Below, piece after piece: positions 1 to 13,425 of a stretch of 64,000 bases of DNA. The notes under the pieces were generated by a model. That model was not told the DNA's origin. It saw nothing but the letters and a program-made list of their open reading frames with translations, and did not search any database. This DNA is from Panaeolus papilionaceus (lineage: Eukaryota; Basidiomycota; Agaricomycetes; Agaricales), in contig JADNRZ010000009.1 in the NCBI GenBank assembly GCA_015501605.1, positions 1,860,001 to 1,924,000 on the forward strand, read 5' to 3'. Both the position numbers and the translations under genes were made by a program. Position 1 is the first letter of the stretch; every line of letters begins with the position of its first letter.

Positions 1-129
1 TTTGTCTCGACTTTTTTTATCACTCTACTATGGCTCTTGTATTTATTTTGCAATTGTATACGAAAGTACTTGATATCGGTATTTAACATCTATTGACCTG
101 GTCTGTTCATTAAGAAAGGTGTATCTACT

Positions 130-2653
130 CTAAGCGGGAGGGCGGTTTAATCGAAATTCCATGAAAGGTCCACCAGAGGTTGGTGTCCTCTCTGTTTGAT
201 ACTGAAACTTGAAATCTTCCTCAACGACGGGGTTTGATATGTGGTGACTAAAACGATAGGCCGTGAGCTTAAAAATCAGACGATGAAAATGACATTGTGG
301 GTAGCCACTTACTGTTCGAGCACATGAAGCTGCATGTGCGCTATGCATTCATGTTGGCATTTGCAGTGCATACATGTCGGCTTTGTATATTCAGAGTCAG
401 CGTTGTTGGTATAAAGCTGACGTTCTATCGATTGTTTGATCCCTTCTCGAGCAAGATGAGCATCTTCTCCTTGGATCAGGACGAAATTCGAAGGGCCCTT
501 CTCCTCATCCTCATCCATCTCATGGGCTTCGTGATTATGTTTTATCTATGAGGGAAGCACTCAGTAAGTCCGGTGCATCATCGAACCAGCCACAACTTAA
601 TTACTTTAATACTTACAACTCGGGACCAGTTCATCACGAGCCTCCCCAACGCTGGGTCATTGCAGCTGGTGCATTCGATCATTGGGTCGAGCTCGTTTAT
701 TTCTGTGAGGGTCGTCGTCTCAGGATTGAGACCCCAGCTGTCCAAGTGTTTGCGGAGCTCATGGTGAGACTGTATGTCGAATTCGATCAACGAATCTTTG
801 TTCCACGGGTTACGTTCGAAAGCGCTCCAGGCCGGTGTTGAATATTTGTAGTCATCTGAATTGTAAGCCCTAGGATGAAGAGCAGCCTCGGCGGCGGTAA
901 ACCCGTAATACGTCCAATCTTCGCGCTCCTGGAATTCCTCCTTGTCCCAGCAGAAAACCATGGTTGCTAAATTTAACACAGTTTCGGGGCTGTACTCCTT
1001 GTCAGCAAGGTAGAAGTTGACCATGTCGACTAGCTGCTGGTCGATGGCCTTTTTAACCTCTTCGTGTAGGGTTGAAATGGTTTCGGGCGTGATACCCAGC
1101 GCTTCGCCTGTCAGCGCAGTCTCAAGCGGAGTAGCCTCGACAAGAGATGTAATGCGAGGGAGGTTGTGGATCATCACAATTTGCGCACGAGGTTCATATA
1201 TAGGGTATGTTGCAAGTGCGCTTTCATAGATAGGCACGAGTGTCCGGATCCGTGCTTCGACCTTTCTGAACTTAACGCATTCCTCCTCCCATTTAAGATT
1301 CCTTTGCCTTGCTGTTCCCATATGAGTTTCGAGAAATTGTCGCGCAATTCGGAGCGCTGAGGGATTGTGTAGTCGATGAGTTATAAATGACAATGAAGAA
1401 AGATGGACCATACCTTCATCATCGAGTTCGTTTTCACAGAGCTTGATGATGGTTGAATGGTTTCGAGGGAGTGCATAACTTGACATCTGTGCCAGTTCCT
1501 TTCCATAACCCATCTCCTCAGCGAGTTTCTCGATTCTGAGGAGATGGTATGAAAACACCCCAGTTAACATCTTGCACGAATGTCTATTCATCAATTCTTA
1601 CCCGAGCTTTCGGTCCTCCATATCCTGTTTGTATTGAGCCTCCTTTTCCACTGCAAACCTTTTTTGCCAATCGTGATATTGACCTATGTTCTGCAAGTGT
1701 GTTCGTAAGCAAATTCCGCCATTTTGATAGCGCAACGAATGTACCTTTTGAATTAAGACTTGCTTCGCAATCTCTTGGTTCATCCATTTCTCCTTATCGG
1801 CTGGGCGTTTAATAGCAGCATACTTTTGCGACCACGTTAATGCATGCTGCGTGGAAACATGGTTTCGAGGGTGTTTGTTACCACTTTCTGTTAATACAAT
1901 GAAGTTCAGTATGCTGGTCTTTATCGCTGAGGTCGATGCAAACAAACCATCTGTCCACCTTGCGCTATATTCGGGTATTACAGCGGCGAGCATCTTTGGG
2001 ATGTTGAACATGCGTGATACAATGTTTCCTGTCTTTTTGCCTTGCTTGAGCAACATTGTCGACCTGGACACGAGACATTGATTGCATAGTCTCTTTCGAA
2101 TCTCCCAAATGGTACGAACGACGTCTTCTTTTTGGGACTTCCCACAGGACTAAAAAGAGCGTCATAGGTTAGTGCGAAGGCCTGCAACACAACTGTTCTA
2201 AATAAATATCTAGGGCTCACCATGCATGCAGTTCCATAAATCAGCTCGGCGTAAGCAACCTCTGACATGTCTGGTGGGCAGTCTGGTGGTGTCGCGATGT
2301 AAGTAGAACGTCGTTGTTTCCAAACCGCCTCGAACACAGGGCTTGAAATCAAATTCTTGAAGTTCTTCGAAGTTCGTCCCATGTTGAGAATATCGAGGGG
2401 CCGAAGATGCGCGAAAATCTAGTTTCTTTGAGCCAATTGTAGGAGTATGCGTTACGATTATTGGACTTACCGCAGAGAGGATATCCAATGGCGTATTGGA
2501 GATGCAGTCCGAGGATCCGTCTGAGCTGTCGCTCGTTTTCAATTTCTTGCACTTGATGACCTTCTGCTCTCCTCCATCGTTGAGCTCAGAGGCACCCCTT
2601 TTCTGCCCAAGTTGGCTGTGTTGAGGGAGAAAAATGTTTAAGCCAGAAGGCAT
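130..2653 (-). CDS. F-box protein with C-terminal tandem zinc-finger-like motifs (paralog A)
   Basis: Predicted SCF-type substrate receptor of about 600 residues, spliced from roughly eight exons. The first in-frame ATG is at 2653; an upstream TTG was not used. Exon 1 is Lys/Ser-rich and ends in PLDILSA. The F-box follows after the first intron (IFAHLRPLDILNMGRTSKNF). Next come a CGK...CNQC cysteine cluster, a charged helical segment with the family signature MGYGKELAQM, and the block LNLATMVFC. At the C terminus there are two zinc-finger-like motifs: CTSC followed 17 residues later by a His pair, then CMHC with HVLEH. The stop is at 130-132. Three paralogs at 7374, 10634 and 24632 share order and intron positions. 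The F-box role is family knowledge; the target is unknown. Confidence 0.82.
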
Positions 2654-5052
2654 GAGTGTCAGTCTTTGGAGGCAATTCAAGCGAGTGTGGCGAGTGCAAA
2701 TGTGGTTCAGTCGTATAGAATCACTGGCAGGTGAAAAATTCGAGTAGAGTATAATTGGAGTTTATAGCTTGGAAGAATAAGGTGTTGCTTTCGACGTGGC
2801 CGTTATTAGCTAACCTTTATATGTTGTCCGAGACGAAGTCCTTTCAAATCACGCGCGAAGTCTAATTGAATGACAGGCGACCCTGAATAAAGGTAGAATA
2901 AAGGGGCGTGGTCGCGTTGTTGTGCATTGTCAAATACCCATCCAATGCTCATTAAGCTCCTTGTACTTCAGGCTCTTTGATAGTAAATCACTCGAATGTT
3001 TGCCGTGAAGCCAGTGACGTATTCCGTGCTTTTGAAGGTTTCTTATAACCCAATTGGAGGCAACCGAGGTTTTCTTGCAGCCTGTGCGCATGGAGCATGT
3101 GCAAAAGATGTATGTGACGTTTTATCATCTTGGATGGTCGGTCTATAATAATGGCTATCAACTATGTCAAGAGGCCCATAACTTGCCTGGGCATGTCGCG
3201 TCGATTGCTCGAATAGACCAGGACCTCAGGTCACATCTTATTGGAGTCGATGAGGGAATTTCTGGCTCGGTAGCCCAAATATCTCGGCGTCTTTGTTGAC
3301 ACCAACCCCATCGACTCGTCGCGAACTGCACTCTCAGATTCACAACTTGGACATTGCCCATTGATTGCCAAAAGTAAGTTTTGGTCCCCAGGGCCACATT
3401 CAAGAAGGAGGGGCGGCATCGCCCTGACTATTTCAAGCTCCGAATGCTGTAATTTGATACCTCGTCCTTCCTTGCACAGCACATCCGTTTTCTGCTTTCA
3501 CTGTTGGGTGCAAGTTGTAAGTATGGCTTGCCATAGAGATGCATGCATCCTTTTGCATAAGTACTGGATCTAAAACCTTGTCAGGAATATCTCGATCTCG
3601 GTGTAGTTCTTTAACCTTACACTACTGCTAGATCGGTTTCCATTGGTACTCTTGCGAAATCGGGCCGATTTGGAGGTCACTGAGTGCTTGTTCATCGCAG
3701 TTTTTTCATTGCTTCAGGGGCTCTTCGTCCTATCTATTGATGCAAACTTGCACAAAGTTTTTGAGCTCTGATGCTCGCAGCTCGCCACTCATTTGGAATT
3801 CCCTCTTGGCAAAGTTGTGGAGAGGGTGTACAATTTACATCATATAATACATTCTACAAGCTGTTCTGGTCGAGATCAAGTTTGCTTAACACGCTGGCAT
3901 ATACTCAATATACCTACACAAAGCGCCTCATGTTATGTGTTCAAGTCCTCAATTTCGCCTTTACTATCGTCACTTTTTTTTATATCTTGTTATCGACTTT
4001 GGGATTCTTAATTCCAGAGGAACGCATTCTGACCTTATCTCGGGGGATGCTAGACTGTTCTCTCGAGTTTCGATCAAGTTTTCTCAATGAAGTTTTCGAT
4101 TTCTACTCACCTTCCACCGGTCTTGGTATCCCCGCAATTAACCCGGGCGTCCGGAATTCCTGCGGTCTGCATTGCCCTGTTAAGTGGGCACCCGGTCCAT
4201 TCTCATGCTGACCCCAAAGCTGACTTGGCTTTCTTGCGTCTTTGTGAACATTCGCTCAATAACGACCGTGTCGTCTCTTTCTACGCAAACTCTGGGTAGC
4301 GGTATGGAAATGCAAATTCTCCTGAATTCTGCATTCGTCATGGCCTGTGCCTTCCACTTACACCGAACAACTGTTATGGTGATTAGTGCTGTACCTGGAT
4401 CCCTTCCTCGGCTCTGACGGCTTGTTGCAGAAGTAAGCCAATTAGAACCAAGCGCTAAACCCCTTGAGCGCCACTTCATTCGGCGCACATTATCCAACGA
4501 CAGTTAAGAAATCGCCCACAGCTAATGGACCCAGCTCGAGGCACATTGCAAGCCAGGGATCACAATCGTGTGTATCCCAGCCTCTCTCAGCGGAGGATAA
4601 AGACATGGACATGCGGCCCCTGGTTGGTAACAGGACTTCCATTAGCTTCTATTCTTCCATTCGATATCCTGATAAAACCCCCCTATATAGGTCTCCTAGA
4701 GATCGTAATGAAACACAAGCTCACGCGACACCATCAGCGACCACAAATATTCCCCTTTTAGGCAATTTTTAATCGGAAATATGTCTGAGTGCTCCGACCT
4801 GTACCCCAGTAAGTACAACACAATAAATGGGGGGTGCACTAGTATATGGAGAGGGCTCTACAACAGCCCCGGGATCGGGATCACAATCAGGCCCGGGGAA
4901 AGTCACATTGAAACCGGGTAAGCGAGCTAAAAGTCTCTTCGAACCCTTTTATTAACAGACCTTTGTGACCTGAAGAAACTTGTCTGCACTTATTCCCATC
5001 CACCAGTCCGTCTTCCTGCATGACCATCCCATCATACTTCCAGATCCTTCAG
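2654..5052. other. Long intergenic region with no supported gene
   Basis: Divergent intergenic space between the F-box gene (minus) and the DUF6533 gene (plus). It holds only short open frames, many beginning at non-ATG codons, with no splice pattern or motif I recognise. I see no tRNA or transposon ends. It must contain both promoters. Its length, 2.4 kb, is large for this gene-dense window, so a decayed element is possible but not demonstrable by eye. Confidence 0.5.
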
Positions 5053-6698
5053 ATGGACGCAACCAACGCTGCTGCTGCCGCCGCGCAGCTACAAGTCTTC
5101 ATCAAGGGCATTTATCGACTTCAGCTCGTCCGCGTACGTTGTTGTTCCCACTTTTGCTTCGAAACTCCATGAACTCACCTTATGCTCCATTTTCAGACAT
5201 TCGACTGTAAATGTCTTTTCATTTGCTCTCTGCGTCCAAATACTGAAAGGAGGACGTAGTGATAGCATCGACGATGTTCATCTATGACTGGATGCTCACC
5301 CTGGACATGGAGGTTGCATTGGTGTGGAAAGCGAACTGGAATGTTATGAAAGTGCTCTTCATCTTCCAGCGATACCTTCCGTTCATCGATACCGTGGCTC
5401 TTGTTATCCTATGCGAGTGTCTGACCCGTTCTGTGTTTTTTACTCATCTAATCTTTTTTTTTAATAGTGAAATTTGGACTTGGAATGGACAATGCTACAT
5501 GTAAGCGAGTTTATGCTGCCAGCGGTTGTACGTCCTTCCAGTTAGTCCTCGCAGATCCCAACTCTGACAAAATTTGATTCTAAGATTTAATGGCCATTGG
5601 AACAGCCATATCTGAACGTATGTCGAACATCCCTATTGTTAAATACTTTGCCTCATTTCCTCTTCAGTCATCCTCGCATTACGGGTGTGGGCCGTGTGGC
5701 ATCGCGACAAGCGCTTAACCATTTTCCTTCCTATATTCTTTGCTGGTATATGGGTCCCAATCATGTACTTCATGAAAGTATTCTTGGAATCTCTTCAATG
5801 TGAGTTGGTATTTGTTTCGTTAATTTAGAAAGACTTTGTTTAACCAGACTCAGTCGCCACCTTACCTCAAAGGCTCCTTGATCTCCACGATACCCAGTGC
5901 TTCATCGTCAAGGCCGACAGCATGTTTTATATGGTCTGGCTTCTTTTGATGATCATGGATGCTGGTGAGTTCAGATACCGCTATATATGACGCAACGAAT
6001 ACAATGTCTATTTCAGTGATTATGATCTTAATGCTTATCTCTGGGTACAAAGCTTGTGGGTGCAAGATTCTCTGCACTTTTGGGCTATGTTCTGAGTTTG
6101 CGCTTCTTCTAGATCGTGCAGGCGGTGACTCGGCTCTTCATCAAACGGTCTATCGCGAAGGTATGTCACTTCGAACTAGGTCGCCCAACCAACTATCCTG
6201 ACCCGGACCTTATGCAGGCTCTCTCTACTATCTTTATCTATTCGGTAGGCTTAAATTCAGGGTGTTTTTCATCTAATGCTCATGACCGTCTAGCGCTTTC
6301 CACATTGAACATTATTCTCATTAAAATCCTCCCGGTATGATACATTATTTTTGTTGTCTCATACCTCTCTTATGGACGTATTTCAGCACGGATTTGAGAA
6401 CCTCCTGACACCGTGAGTGCTGAGCCACCTCGTGTACAGATTGGAAAAAATATTGACGCTGATTAATGAACCTAGAATCGAACGCGGTGTTCACTCGATG
6501 CTCACAAGTCGTGTTCTGCTAGATATCCGTGCCCATTCTAGCGGTCCTGACCAGGACCTTGTGTCCAACCATTGGACGGACGGGGTGACCGAACTCCCTT
6601 CTCCAAGGGGTGATTCGACGACTAAGGGATTCGGCACAACCTCCTACAAATCTATCATTATTCAACGCACACAAGTGACTTCAGAAAGAGTCTTATAG
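5053..6698 (+). CDS. DUF6533 domain seven-helix membrane protein
   Basis: Multi-pass membrane protein of the DUF6533 family, abundant in Agaricomycetes and resembling GPCR-like seven-helix proteins; function unknown. ATG at 5053 (MDATNAAA, then IKGIYRLQLVR). The DUF6533 core follows the first intron: MFIYDWMLTLDMEV, then WNVMKVLFIFQRYLPF. Later exons give KFGLGMDNAT, a hydrophobic run AIGTAISELILALRVWAVWH, FFAGIWVPIMYFM, VIMILMLISGYKAC, QTVYREGSLYYLYLF, LNIILIKILP and a C-terminal tail from SMLTSRVLLDIRAHSS to VTSERVL. About ten exons; several are under 60 bases. One junction (after VALVIL) fits best with a GC..AG intron. The HSMLTSRVLLDIR block near the end is typical of the family. Confidence 0.82.
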
Positions 6699-7373
6699 TC
6701 AGATTTCTGTACATTTCTTTTCTCTTGCAGTTTAAATGGGCGCCAACATGTTGTTATACCATTGTTTATTTTTATACTATTCGACCATCCTTTTGAGTCA
6801 TGACCTGGACATTTTACTTTGCTGACCCCCACACACTCCTTGTTCTTTACATTACATTCGCTCAACGCTCGTTCTTTCATTTCATGATTTTGTTAGAAAG
6901 CGTAGAATTAAGAAGCTGATAGAAAATTCAGATGTAGTTTTACTGTCTAAAAGTTTAAAAACTTGATGGGTCGGCATTTGAGGGTTCTTGCGCTTGGAGC
7001 CTAATAAATTGAAAAAGACGGGATATGAACCGCAATTTATCTGTCGCAATTAATGAAATGATGTGGGACCTAAAATACGTATGGAGCCAACAACGCTGCG
7101 ATCCTCGGGCGTTTGAATCTATTTTTGAGTTTGAAATGAAAATTAAAACAGTACAGTACTATGTACAGTAACAGTACACATCAAAGGGACCCTTTGTGGC
7201 CAAGGGCCAAGTGGCACTAAGAAGTCGCGATGTCACGAATCGTGACCTTCTTGCTTTGACTTCTGACCCTCACCCCAAGTTCAAATTTAAACTTGACCTC
7301 AGCGCAACCGTCAACAAGCACATAAACATTTTACACTCTACGTGTTGTTGTTGCATTTAGACCAAGCCAAAGC
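6699..7373. other. Intergenic region with GTACAGTA repeats
   Basis: Between the DUF6533 gene and the next F-box gene. No coding signal seen. Around 7150-7180 there is a cluster of near-palindromic GTACAGTA/TACTGTAC-like words about 200 bases before the F-box gene start; this could be a factor-binding site or simple sequence. The rest is AT-rich. Confidence 0.45.
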
Positions 7374-10024
7374 ATGTCGACGCGTCAATCAGCGAGGATT
7401 AAGGCGAAGAACATAGGGGCTAATGTTTCCGCTGCCGACACAAGCGCGACATTGCTCTCTGACGAAGAGTACTCTGAACCTAAGACCAAGGCTAGCGCTA
7501 GAAAACGCAAGCCCACAGCTGGCTCTTCGACCTTAGATGTCAGTCGACCGGCCAAGAGGTCGCGAACTCGCGGTTTTCTTGAACGCGTCTTGGATATGCC
7601 TTTTGATTTGCTCCCGGAGGTAGGCTCGTCATCCGGACCTCATGAAATCTTTTTTCAACGTTTTTGACAGATTTTTGGACACCTTCATCCGCTGGACCTT
7701 TTAAATCTTAGTCGAACCTTCAAAGACTTGCGCAAGTTCTTCATGAGTCGCTCTGCAAAGAGCATTTGGCTCCAGACAATGGCCAATGCACCGGAGATGG
7801 TGGATTGCCCGAGCCACATAGACGAGCCGGCATGGGTGAATATTCTTTTTGGTACAGGTTGTATGGTGAGTTGTCTCATTTTCATGCACAAAACCGCCTA
7901 TGGACTGTTCACTTAATACTTCCATAGCAATGTGGAAAGAACAGACAAGGTGTCCATTATATAGACCGTGCAATTTTACGACTTTGCACGAAGTGCATCA
8001 AAGAAAGGTTAGTAGACTGTTTTACCTTCTCTTTGTACATACTCGTTAATGCTTCATCAGCTTCACTGCAGTAAAAAACCTTTCTGCCTTCACCCGCACA
8101 CGGGTTTATCCGACGCGTGTAGCAGTTCACAACGTTATCCATTCGTTGAGTGGAGGCAGTGAGTCGAATGATGCACGAACGCCCTTCCTAATGAGTCTCA
8201 TCACCAATTTATAGGTGTCTGGTATCTGGAGCCTACTCGCGATGAAAAATGGACGAAGGAATATCAGCAACTGACGACGGACAAAGCGAAAGCTGAATGG
8301 GAAACACGAATCATATCTGAGCAAACAGCAGAGGCTGAGGTGAGTCAGAATAGCAGGCTTAGTGTAATACTTGTCCAATGTTGTTTGTTTTCTTTCCTTT
8401 CAAGCTTGGTATAAAATGTCAGCAAATGCGGTACAAACTGCGCCTTCGTGAAGACATTGAAAAACGCGCATTAGTTGAGGACAGGCGTAAGCAGTAGGTC
8501 AAGTTTTATTTTCAATTTCCCAACTTACTAAGTTATTTCAGAATTATCCAACACATCAAAAAAATGGGGTGGAGCGAGGAGATTGACAAAATGGGAGGCA
8601 ATTTGCGGAAGCTTCACATCCCGCTGATAAACGATGCTTGTCAAAAGAATCTCACAACTCGAAGTAGGTTCCCTCTCCTCGAGGGTGATCCATGTGCTGA
8701 CGATGTTCTGTTTTAAGTCCTGGCGAATATGGAACCCCGTCTCAAGCTTGTTATGGAGGCAATTAAGGTTGAACGACTGGCTCGCGAGTTGCATGCATGC
8801 CTTAAACAGCGTATGCAGACGTTCGCGATCAAGACTGCCGAAAGCATCGCTCTTCTACCGCGCGGTGAACCTCATCCGAGTTTGAGGGATGTGTTTGAAT
8901 CCCAACGCGTAAAGGATTTAGTGTTCAAGACCTCCTCCGATGTGCAACTAAAGGCGGACAATTTCAACTTCATCAGTGAAATTTTGCCAGAGATCGCCCA
9001 GCAATGGCGTGAAAGGGCAGCTTCTGAAATGGTCAACAAAATACGGGCCACGATGGGGGAAAATCATGTCATGGACCCATCTACTGTGCTATCGCTCGCG
9101 ACATCCGTCTTCTCCTGCCTAGGCTTCAGCTGCTCAGAGCGCAACATGTGGTTTGAGGATGCATTGGCTCATCCATGTTGCACTCCGAGATGCTCGGAAC
9201 TTGATCTTGGTATGAACACCGAGCCAGCGTATCTATTCTTTACCAAAAAGCCGTGGACAGCTAATGTGCATTTCAGCAAAGCTGAGCACAACATTATTTC
9301 CGAAGTGGTGCAACTCTGTGGATTGGACCCATTGACCGCGACCGTTGATCAAATGAACCAGCTAGACCCAGTTTTCGAGTGTGCTGTATGTCGTAGACCA
9401 GATGCCGGACGACAAGTTATGAGCTGGCAAGGCGTGGTACGATTCGCTTCTATTTTTTGACCAATATTGTTTCGTTGACCAAATTCATCCCAGTCGTACC
9501 ACCTTCGAATCCACCATCCATACATCCGGTTTGATACACCTGACGAGCTTATCCTCTTAGTGGGAGATGAAGCGCAGGATGCGAAGAAACGAATTGCCGA
9601 AGCCCGTGAAAAGAAGATCCATAAATCAGGGCTAGAAATTATGTGTATGCACTGCCCGTTTTCTGGGAAGATGGCTGCCACGCGAAAGCACTTAATGAAA
9701 GAGTTTGTCCTCCACTCCTTTTTCGAAATATCCTCTGGATCTCATTTCGATTTTGTCAGACACGACATCCCTAAGCCCACGGAAAAAACCGACTTTATAT
9801 TAAGTGGCAAAAATCCCAATTCTCATCAGACATATCCTGTGGAGATGTGGCCACCTTACGTTTCTCTGGACACCGACGATGACGATGACGACGAGGAGAG
9901 GTATTCCGAAGAAGAAGGTCTGGAGCAGGGCTGCCATTGTGGGCAGTGTTATGCCTACGACGATGACGACGATGAATATGATGAAAGCAGTGATGAGAGC
10001 AGCGCAGGCTTTTATTATTTTTGA
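7374..10024 (+). CDS. F-box protein with C-terminal tandem zinc-finger-like motifs (paralog B)
   Basis: Predicted SCF substrate receptor. ATG at 7374 opens a basic, Ser-rich N terminus with a likely nuclear localisation signal (RPAKRSRTR). The first intron (from about 7620) precedes the F-box IFGHLHPLDLLNLSRTFKDL; the exon ends in FGTGCM. Then a QCGK...CTKC cluster, a charged region, MGWSEEIDKMGG, the long exon from about 8725 with LSLATSVFSC, and VFECAVC, whose two cysteines are followed 17 residues later by HLRIH across an intron. A second motif is CMHC plus HLMKEH, its last His supplied by the next exon after an intron near 9695. The C terminus is extremely acidic (DTDDDDDDEE, then DDDDDEYDESSDESS) and ends at 10024. 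Same exon plan as the copies at 130, 10634 and 24632. Confidence 0.84.
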
Positions 10025-10633
10025 CAGAAGGGTGAATTTTATCTTTAACTTATCGCCTTTTAATCCTCCCCGACGAGAGTCCAATACGCGTATCTCAACA
10101 ATTTTGTCATATAACTGGAGCGTAAAGCTATCGTTTGCTATTTATTGAAATGTGCCCAACCCCCGTTTCTTACGAACACCTCTGAGTATAAAATATTAAG
10201 CATGCTCGAGCACGACACTCAAAACATCATCGTGCGAAAGCGAACAGAGGGGTAGGGCCGTTGCCTCCTCGGCCACCTTGCTCGCCATTGATATTTGGAA
10301 GTGGATACTCGTCGTGTTCTGAAGACCGGAGTAACTGTTCAAGGGGCTCAGGCTTATTCAAATGTATCATGCAGTCGACCATACCCATTAATGTCGCGAC
10401 GTAACATAGCGCTTGGGCCATGGCCCCAAACAAACAAAGGGTCAGATTATTATTGGGACGAAAAGGATCAGACAAAGTGTCGCATGAAGTGAAAACAATG
10501 TCCTCCATAAAGGGCCAAGCACAAAATGGATTGAGAGTCAGCCAGTCGCCCTCTTCGCGATCTCTCTTGCTTTCCTTCCTATTTCCATCAGCTTACCTCG
10601 ATACAAGTTTCACCTAACCTCCAGAGTGATCTA
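10025..10633. other. Intergenic region between tandem F-box paralogs
   Basis: Spacer between two same-strand paralogs, presumably the promoter of the downstream gene. Short open frames on both strands lack splice logic or recognisable motifs. Nothing else supported. Confidence 0.5.
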
Positions 10634-13425
10634 ATGTCTGCTCATCGCTCGGCCATACTCCAAACCAAGCAGGATACTGACCGTTCGACTGAGAACACCG
10701 AGAGTGCAACCACCGAAAACGTTACCACTGTCTCAGAAGAGGTAGCATCTACCACTACCACCCGGGGTCAAAAACGCAGCAGTGGAGACGATTCAATGAT
10801 AACGCAGTCAGCAAGCAAGAGAAGGAAAAATACACAGGAACGACAAGCCTTCCGCCTGCACCTAGATTTGCCAGGCAATTTGCTTCCAGAGGTGTGTTTT
10901 AGCGCTCGCATCAGCCACAGAACCGAAACCTCGCTCACAGTCAATTTTTAGATCCTTGGGCACGTTAATCCAATCGATCTATTGAACCTTAGCCGCACAT
11001 CCAAAGTGCTTCGAAGGCTTTTGATGAGCCCAGGGTCTCGCGATATTTGGGTTCGAGCGCTTGCCAACTTGTCGGATATTCCCAAGTGCCCCAACGGGAT
11101 TCCAGAGCCTCGATTCGTCGAGTTTTTGTGGGGAACAGGGTGTATGGTATGATTGACGTGCCATACTCTCATTCCTTTGTTATCTAACCACTTTTGTTTC
11201 CTAAGGCATGTGGAAAGCGTATTAAAGAAAAGAAGGGACACGAGATCTCGGATACGTGCACTCGACTTTGCCCAAAGTGCCTCCCAATTCAGTGCGTTTC
11301 TAGCTTTTGCTGTAAGGCGTCTATTAAGCACATAATTACCTTCAATGATTTTCTAGCTTCGAACGTATCAAGAATTGGGATATATTCGTCCCATCGAAGG
11401 CATATCCAGCTCACATCGTCGAATGCCTCGACACATACGAGTACTATGACCTGGAGACTAGCAACTTTGTTTTCGGTAGGTGTCCCCCAAGCCGTGAGCG
11501 CATGTGTTAGCACTGACCCTGGGAACAGCGGATGAATTGTGGACCTCACGAAGTCAAGACAAGCAATGGACTGAGGAGTACCTGGCCTTGACCACGCCAA
11601 ACGCAAAGGCAGATTGGGAGAATCGCATCGTCGGAGAATCCGAGGCTCGGAAAGTTGTAAGTTCACCCGTACCTTACTTGGATGTCTTTTACTGGGGCTG
11701 ACGACATGCGTTAGCTTTCTAGAAAAATCAATAGCTGGTTGATCGGGCGTGCCTCAGATAGATCAGATGCTAAAAAAGAATTGGAGACAGAGGGTAAACG
11801 CAGGTAATATTGTTTACACGCGCTATGTAGCTATATGAAGCTTAAACAAAAGGCACCAGGATTCTGACCCACCTTGAAATTATGGGATGGGGGGAAGAAA
11901 TAAAGGGATGGGGGAGGACTGGCTTCGAAGCTCGCGGGAATGAGATTCCCGAGAAAATTACAAAGGCTGTCAAGAAGGAGATCACTCCTCGTAGTGAGTT
12001 TTCATTCGTACAATACCAAATCTCAGCGGATCTAATGTCACTAATAGTTCTCAAAAATATGGAACCGTTTCTCAACCAATACATGGAAATGAGAAAGAAG
12101 GAACGCCTATTTGACGAGCATCGCGCGGTCCTGACTTCTCGTGCTCGCACTCTGACGCTCGTGTGTGAGCCACTTATCGAGAAGCTTATACCTGCCTCCG
12201 AAATACGTATCAGGGCACCAGACGTCTATCACTTTCCACGAGTCAAGGATTTCTTAGTCAACACCCCACAACACGTCAAGCTGGAGTCAAAAGATTTCGC
12301 GTTCGTAGAAGGGCTTCTGCCAGAGATTATTCAAGCCTGGAAGGAGAGGATCGAGTCAGACTTGATCAGCCTTATCCGCGACGCCATGGGTGAAGAATAT
12401 ATCACAGATGTTGGCCAGTCCAACGTACTCTCCCTCGCGACCTCCGTTTTTTCCTGTCAGGGTACTCCCCCGCCTCCAATGCCTGGCATGTACGAGATTA
12501 AAGCTTTTGGCCTGGACGCCTTTCAGCGAAAGTGGACCAACCATTGCCAAGTCGTCAACGAGAGCATTTGGCTCGAAGATGCTCTCGACCACAGGTGCTG
12601 TTATAGACGCCGACGTTCGGATGAGGAGCCCAAGACGCTGACAGAGTTCATTTTCGATACTGAGCCGTGGTCGAATAAGTTGGTGTTCAAGGCGGAAGAT
12701 AGCAACATCCTCGACAAGGCTCTCCTTGTTTGTCGACGAGATCCTATGACAACTACTGTTGAGGATATGGACGAACTTGATCCCATTTTCGAGTGCGTTT
12801 TGTGCCGAAGGCCTAGGCAGGGTAGGGAGGTTATGAACTGGCGGGGAGTGGTAAGCTTTAACTTGTGCTGCACGTCTTAACGAGGGAGTGAGACTTACTT
12901 TCCTTTGACTGAATATCAGGTACAACATTTCCGTTTACGACACAAGAACCATCGTTGTCCTCAGCCAGAATACTTACCTTTGCTCGCGCTTGTCGTGCTT
13001 CGGGGAACCGAAGCTGAAGAAGCCAGAAAGCTCATCGCACAGGCGCGCGAAAAGAAGATCTATAACACCGAGCTAGAAGTCCTGTGCATGCACTGCGACC
13101 ACACAGGAAGACTGGCTCCGCTAAAGCGACATCTACTTCAAGTGTGAGTTTCTCATCCCCTTCGCTGCCTCAGAATTATTAATTTGATTTGTTTCACAGG
13201 CACAATATTTCGAACTCTAAAGAAGGTGTCGATCTCCGTCTGAGCGGAAAAAATCCAAACTGCTACCCAACAGAGTCGGTGCAATTGTGGTCACCATACT
13301 TAGGACGTGCCATTGGTAGCGTGGACAAAGAATTGGAGGAAGAGAATCCTTTGACCGAGCTTAGGCGCGAGATTCTTGGCCCACCTATGGAAGAGGACGA
13401 GGAAAGGGAGCTAAGGCTTTGGTAA
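10634..13425 (+). CDS. F-box protein with C-terminal tandem zinc-finger-like motifs (paralog C)
   Basis: Tandem neighbour of the gene ending at 10024. ATG at 10634; the N terminus is Thr/Ser-rich with a basic cluster (SASKRRKNTQ). The F-box ILGHVNPIDLLNLSRTSKVL starts right after the first intron; then FLWGTGCM, ACGKRIKEK...CPKC, a Trp-rich charged block, MGWGEEIKGWG, and the long exon with LSLATSVFSC and a paralog-specific Pro-rich insert (TPPPPMPGMYE). C-terminal motifs: ECVLC then 17 residues then HFRLRH, and CMHC then 11 residues then HLLQVH, whose last His comes from the following exon. Ends at 13425 without the long Asp/Glu tail of its neighbour. Probably an SCF substrate adaptor; targets unknown. 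Confidence 0.84.

Noticed and set aside
3771..4772. Several overlapping frames of 100-146 codons
   Set aside because: No shared splice logic, no motif and irregular composition; most likely chance frames in a long spacer.
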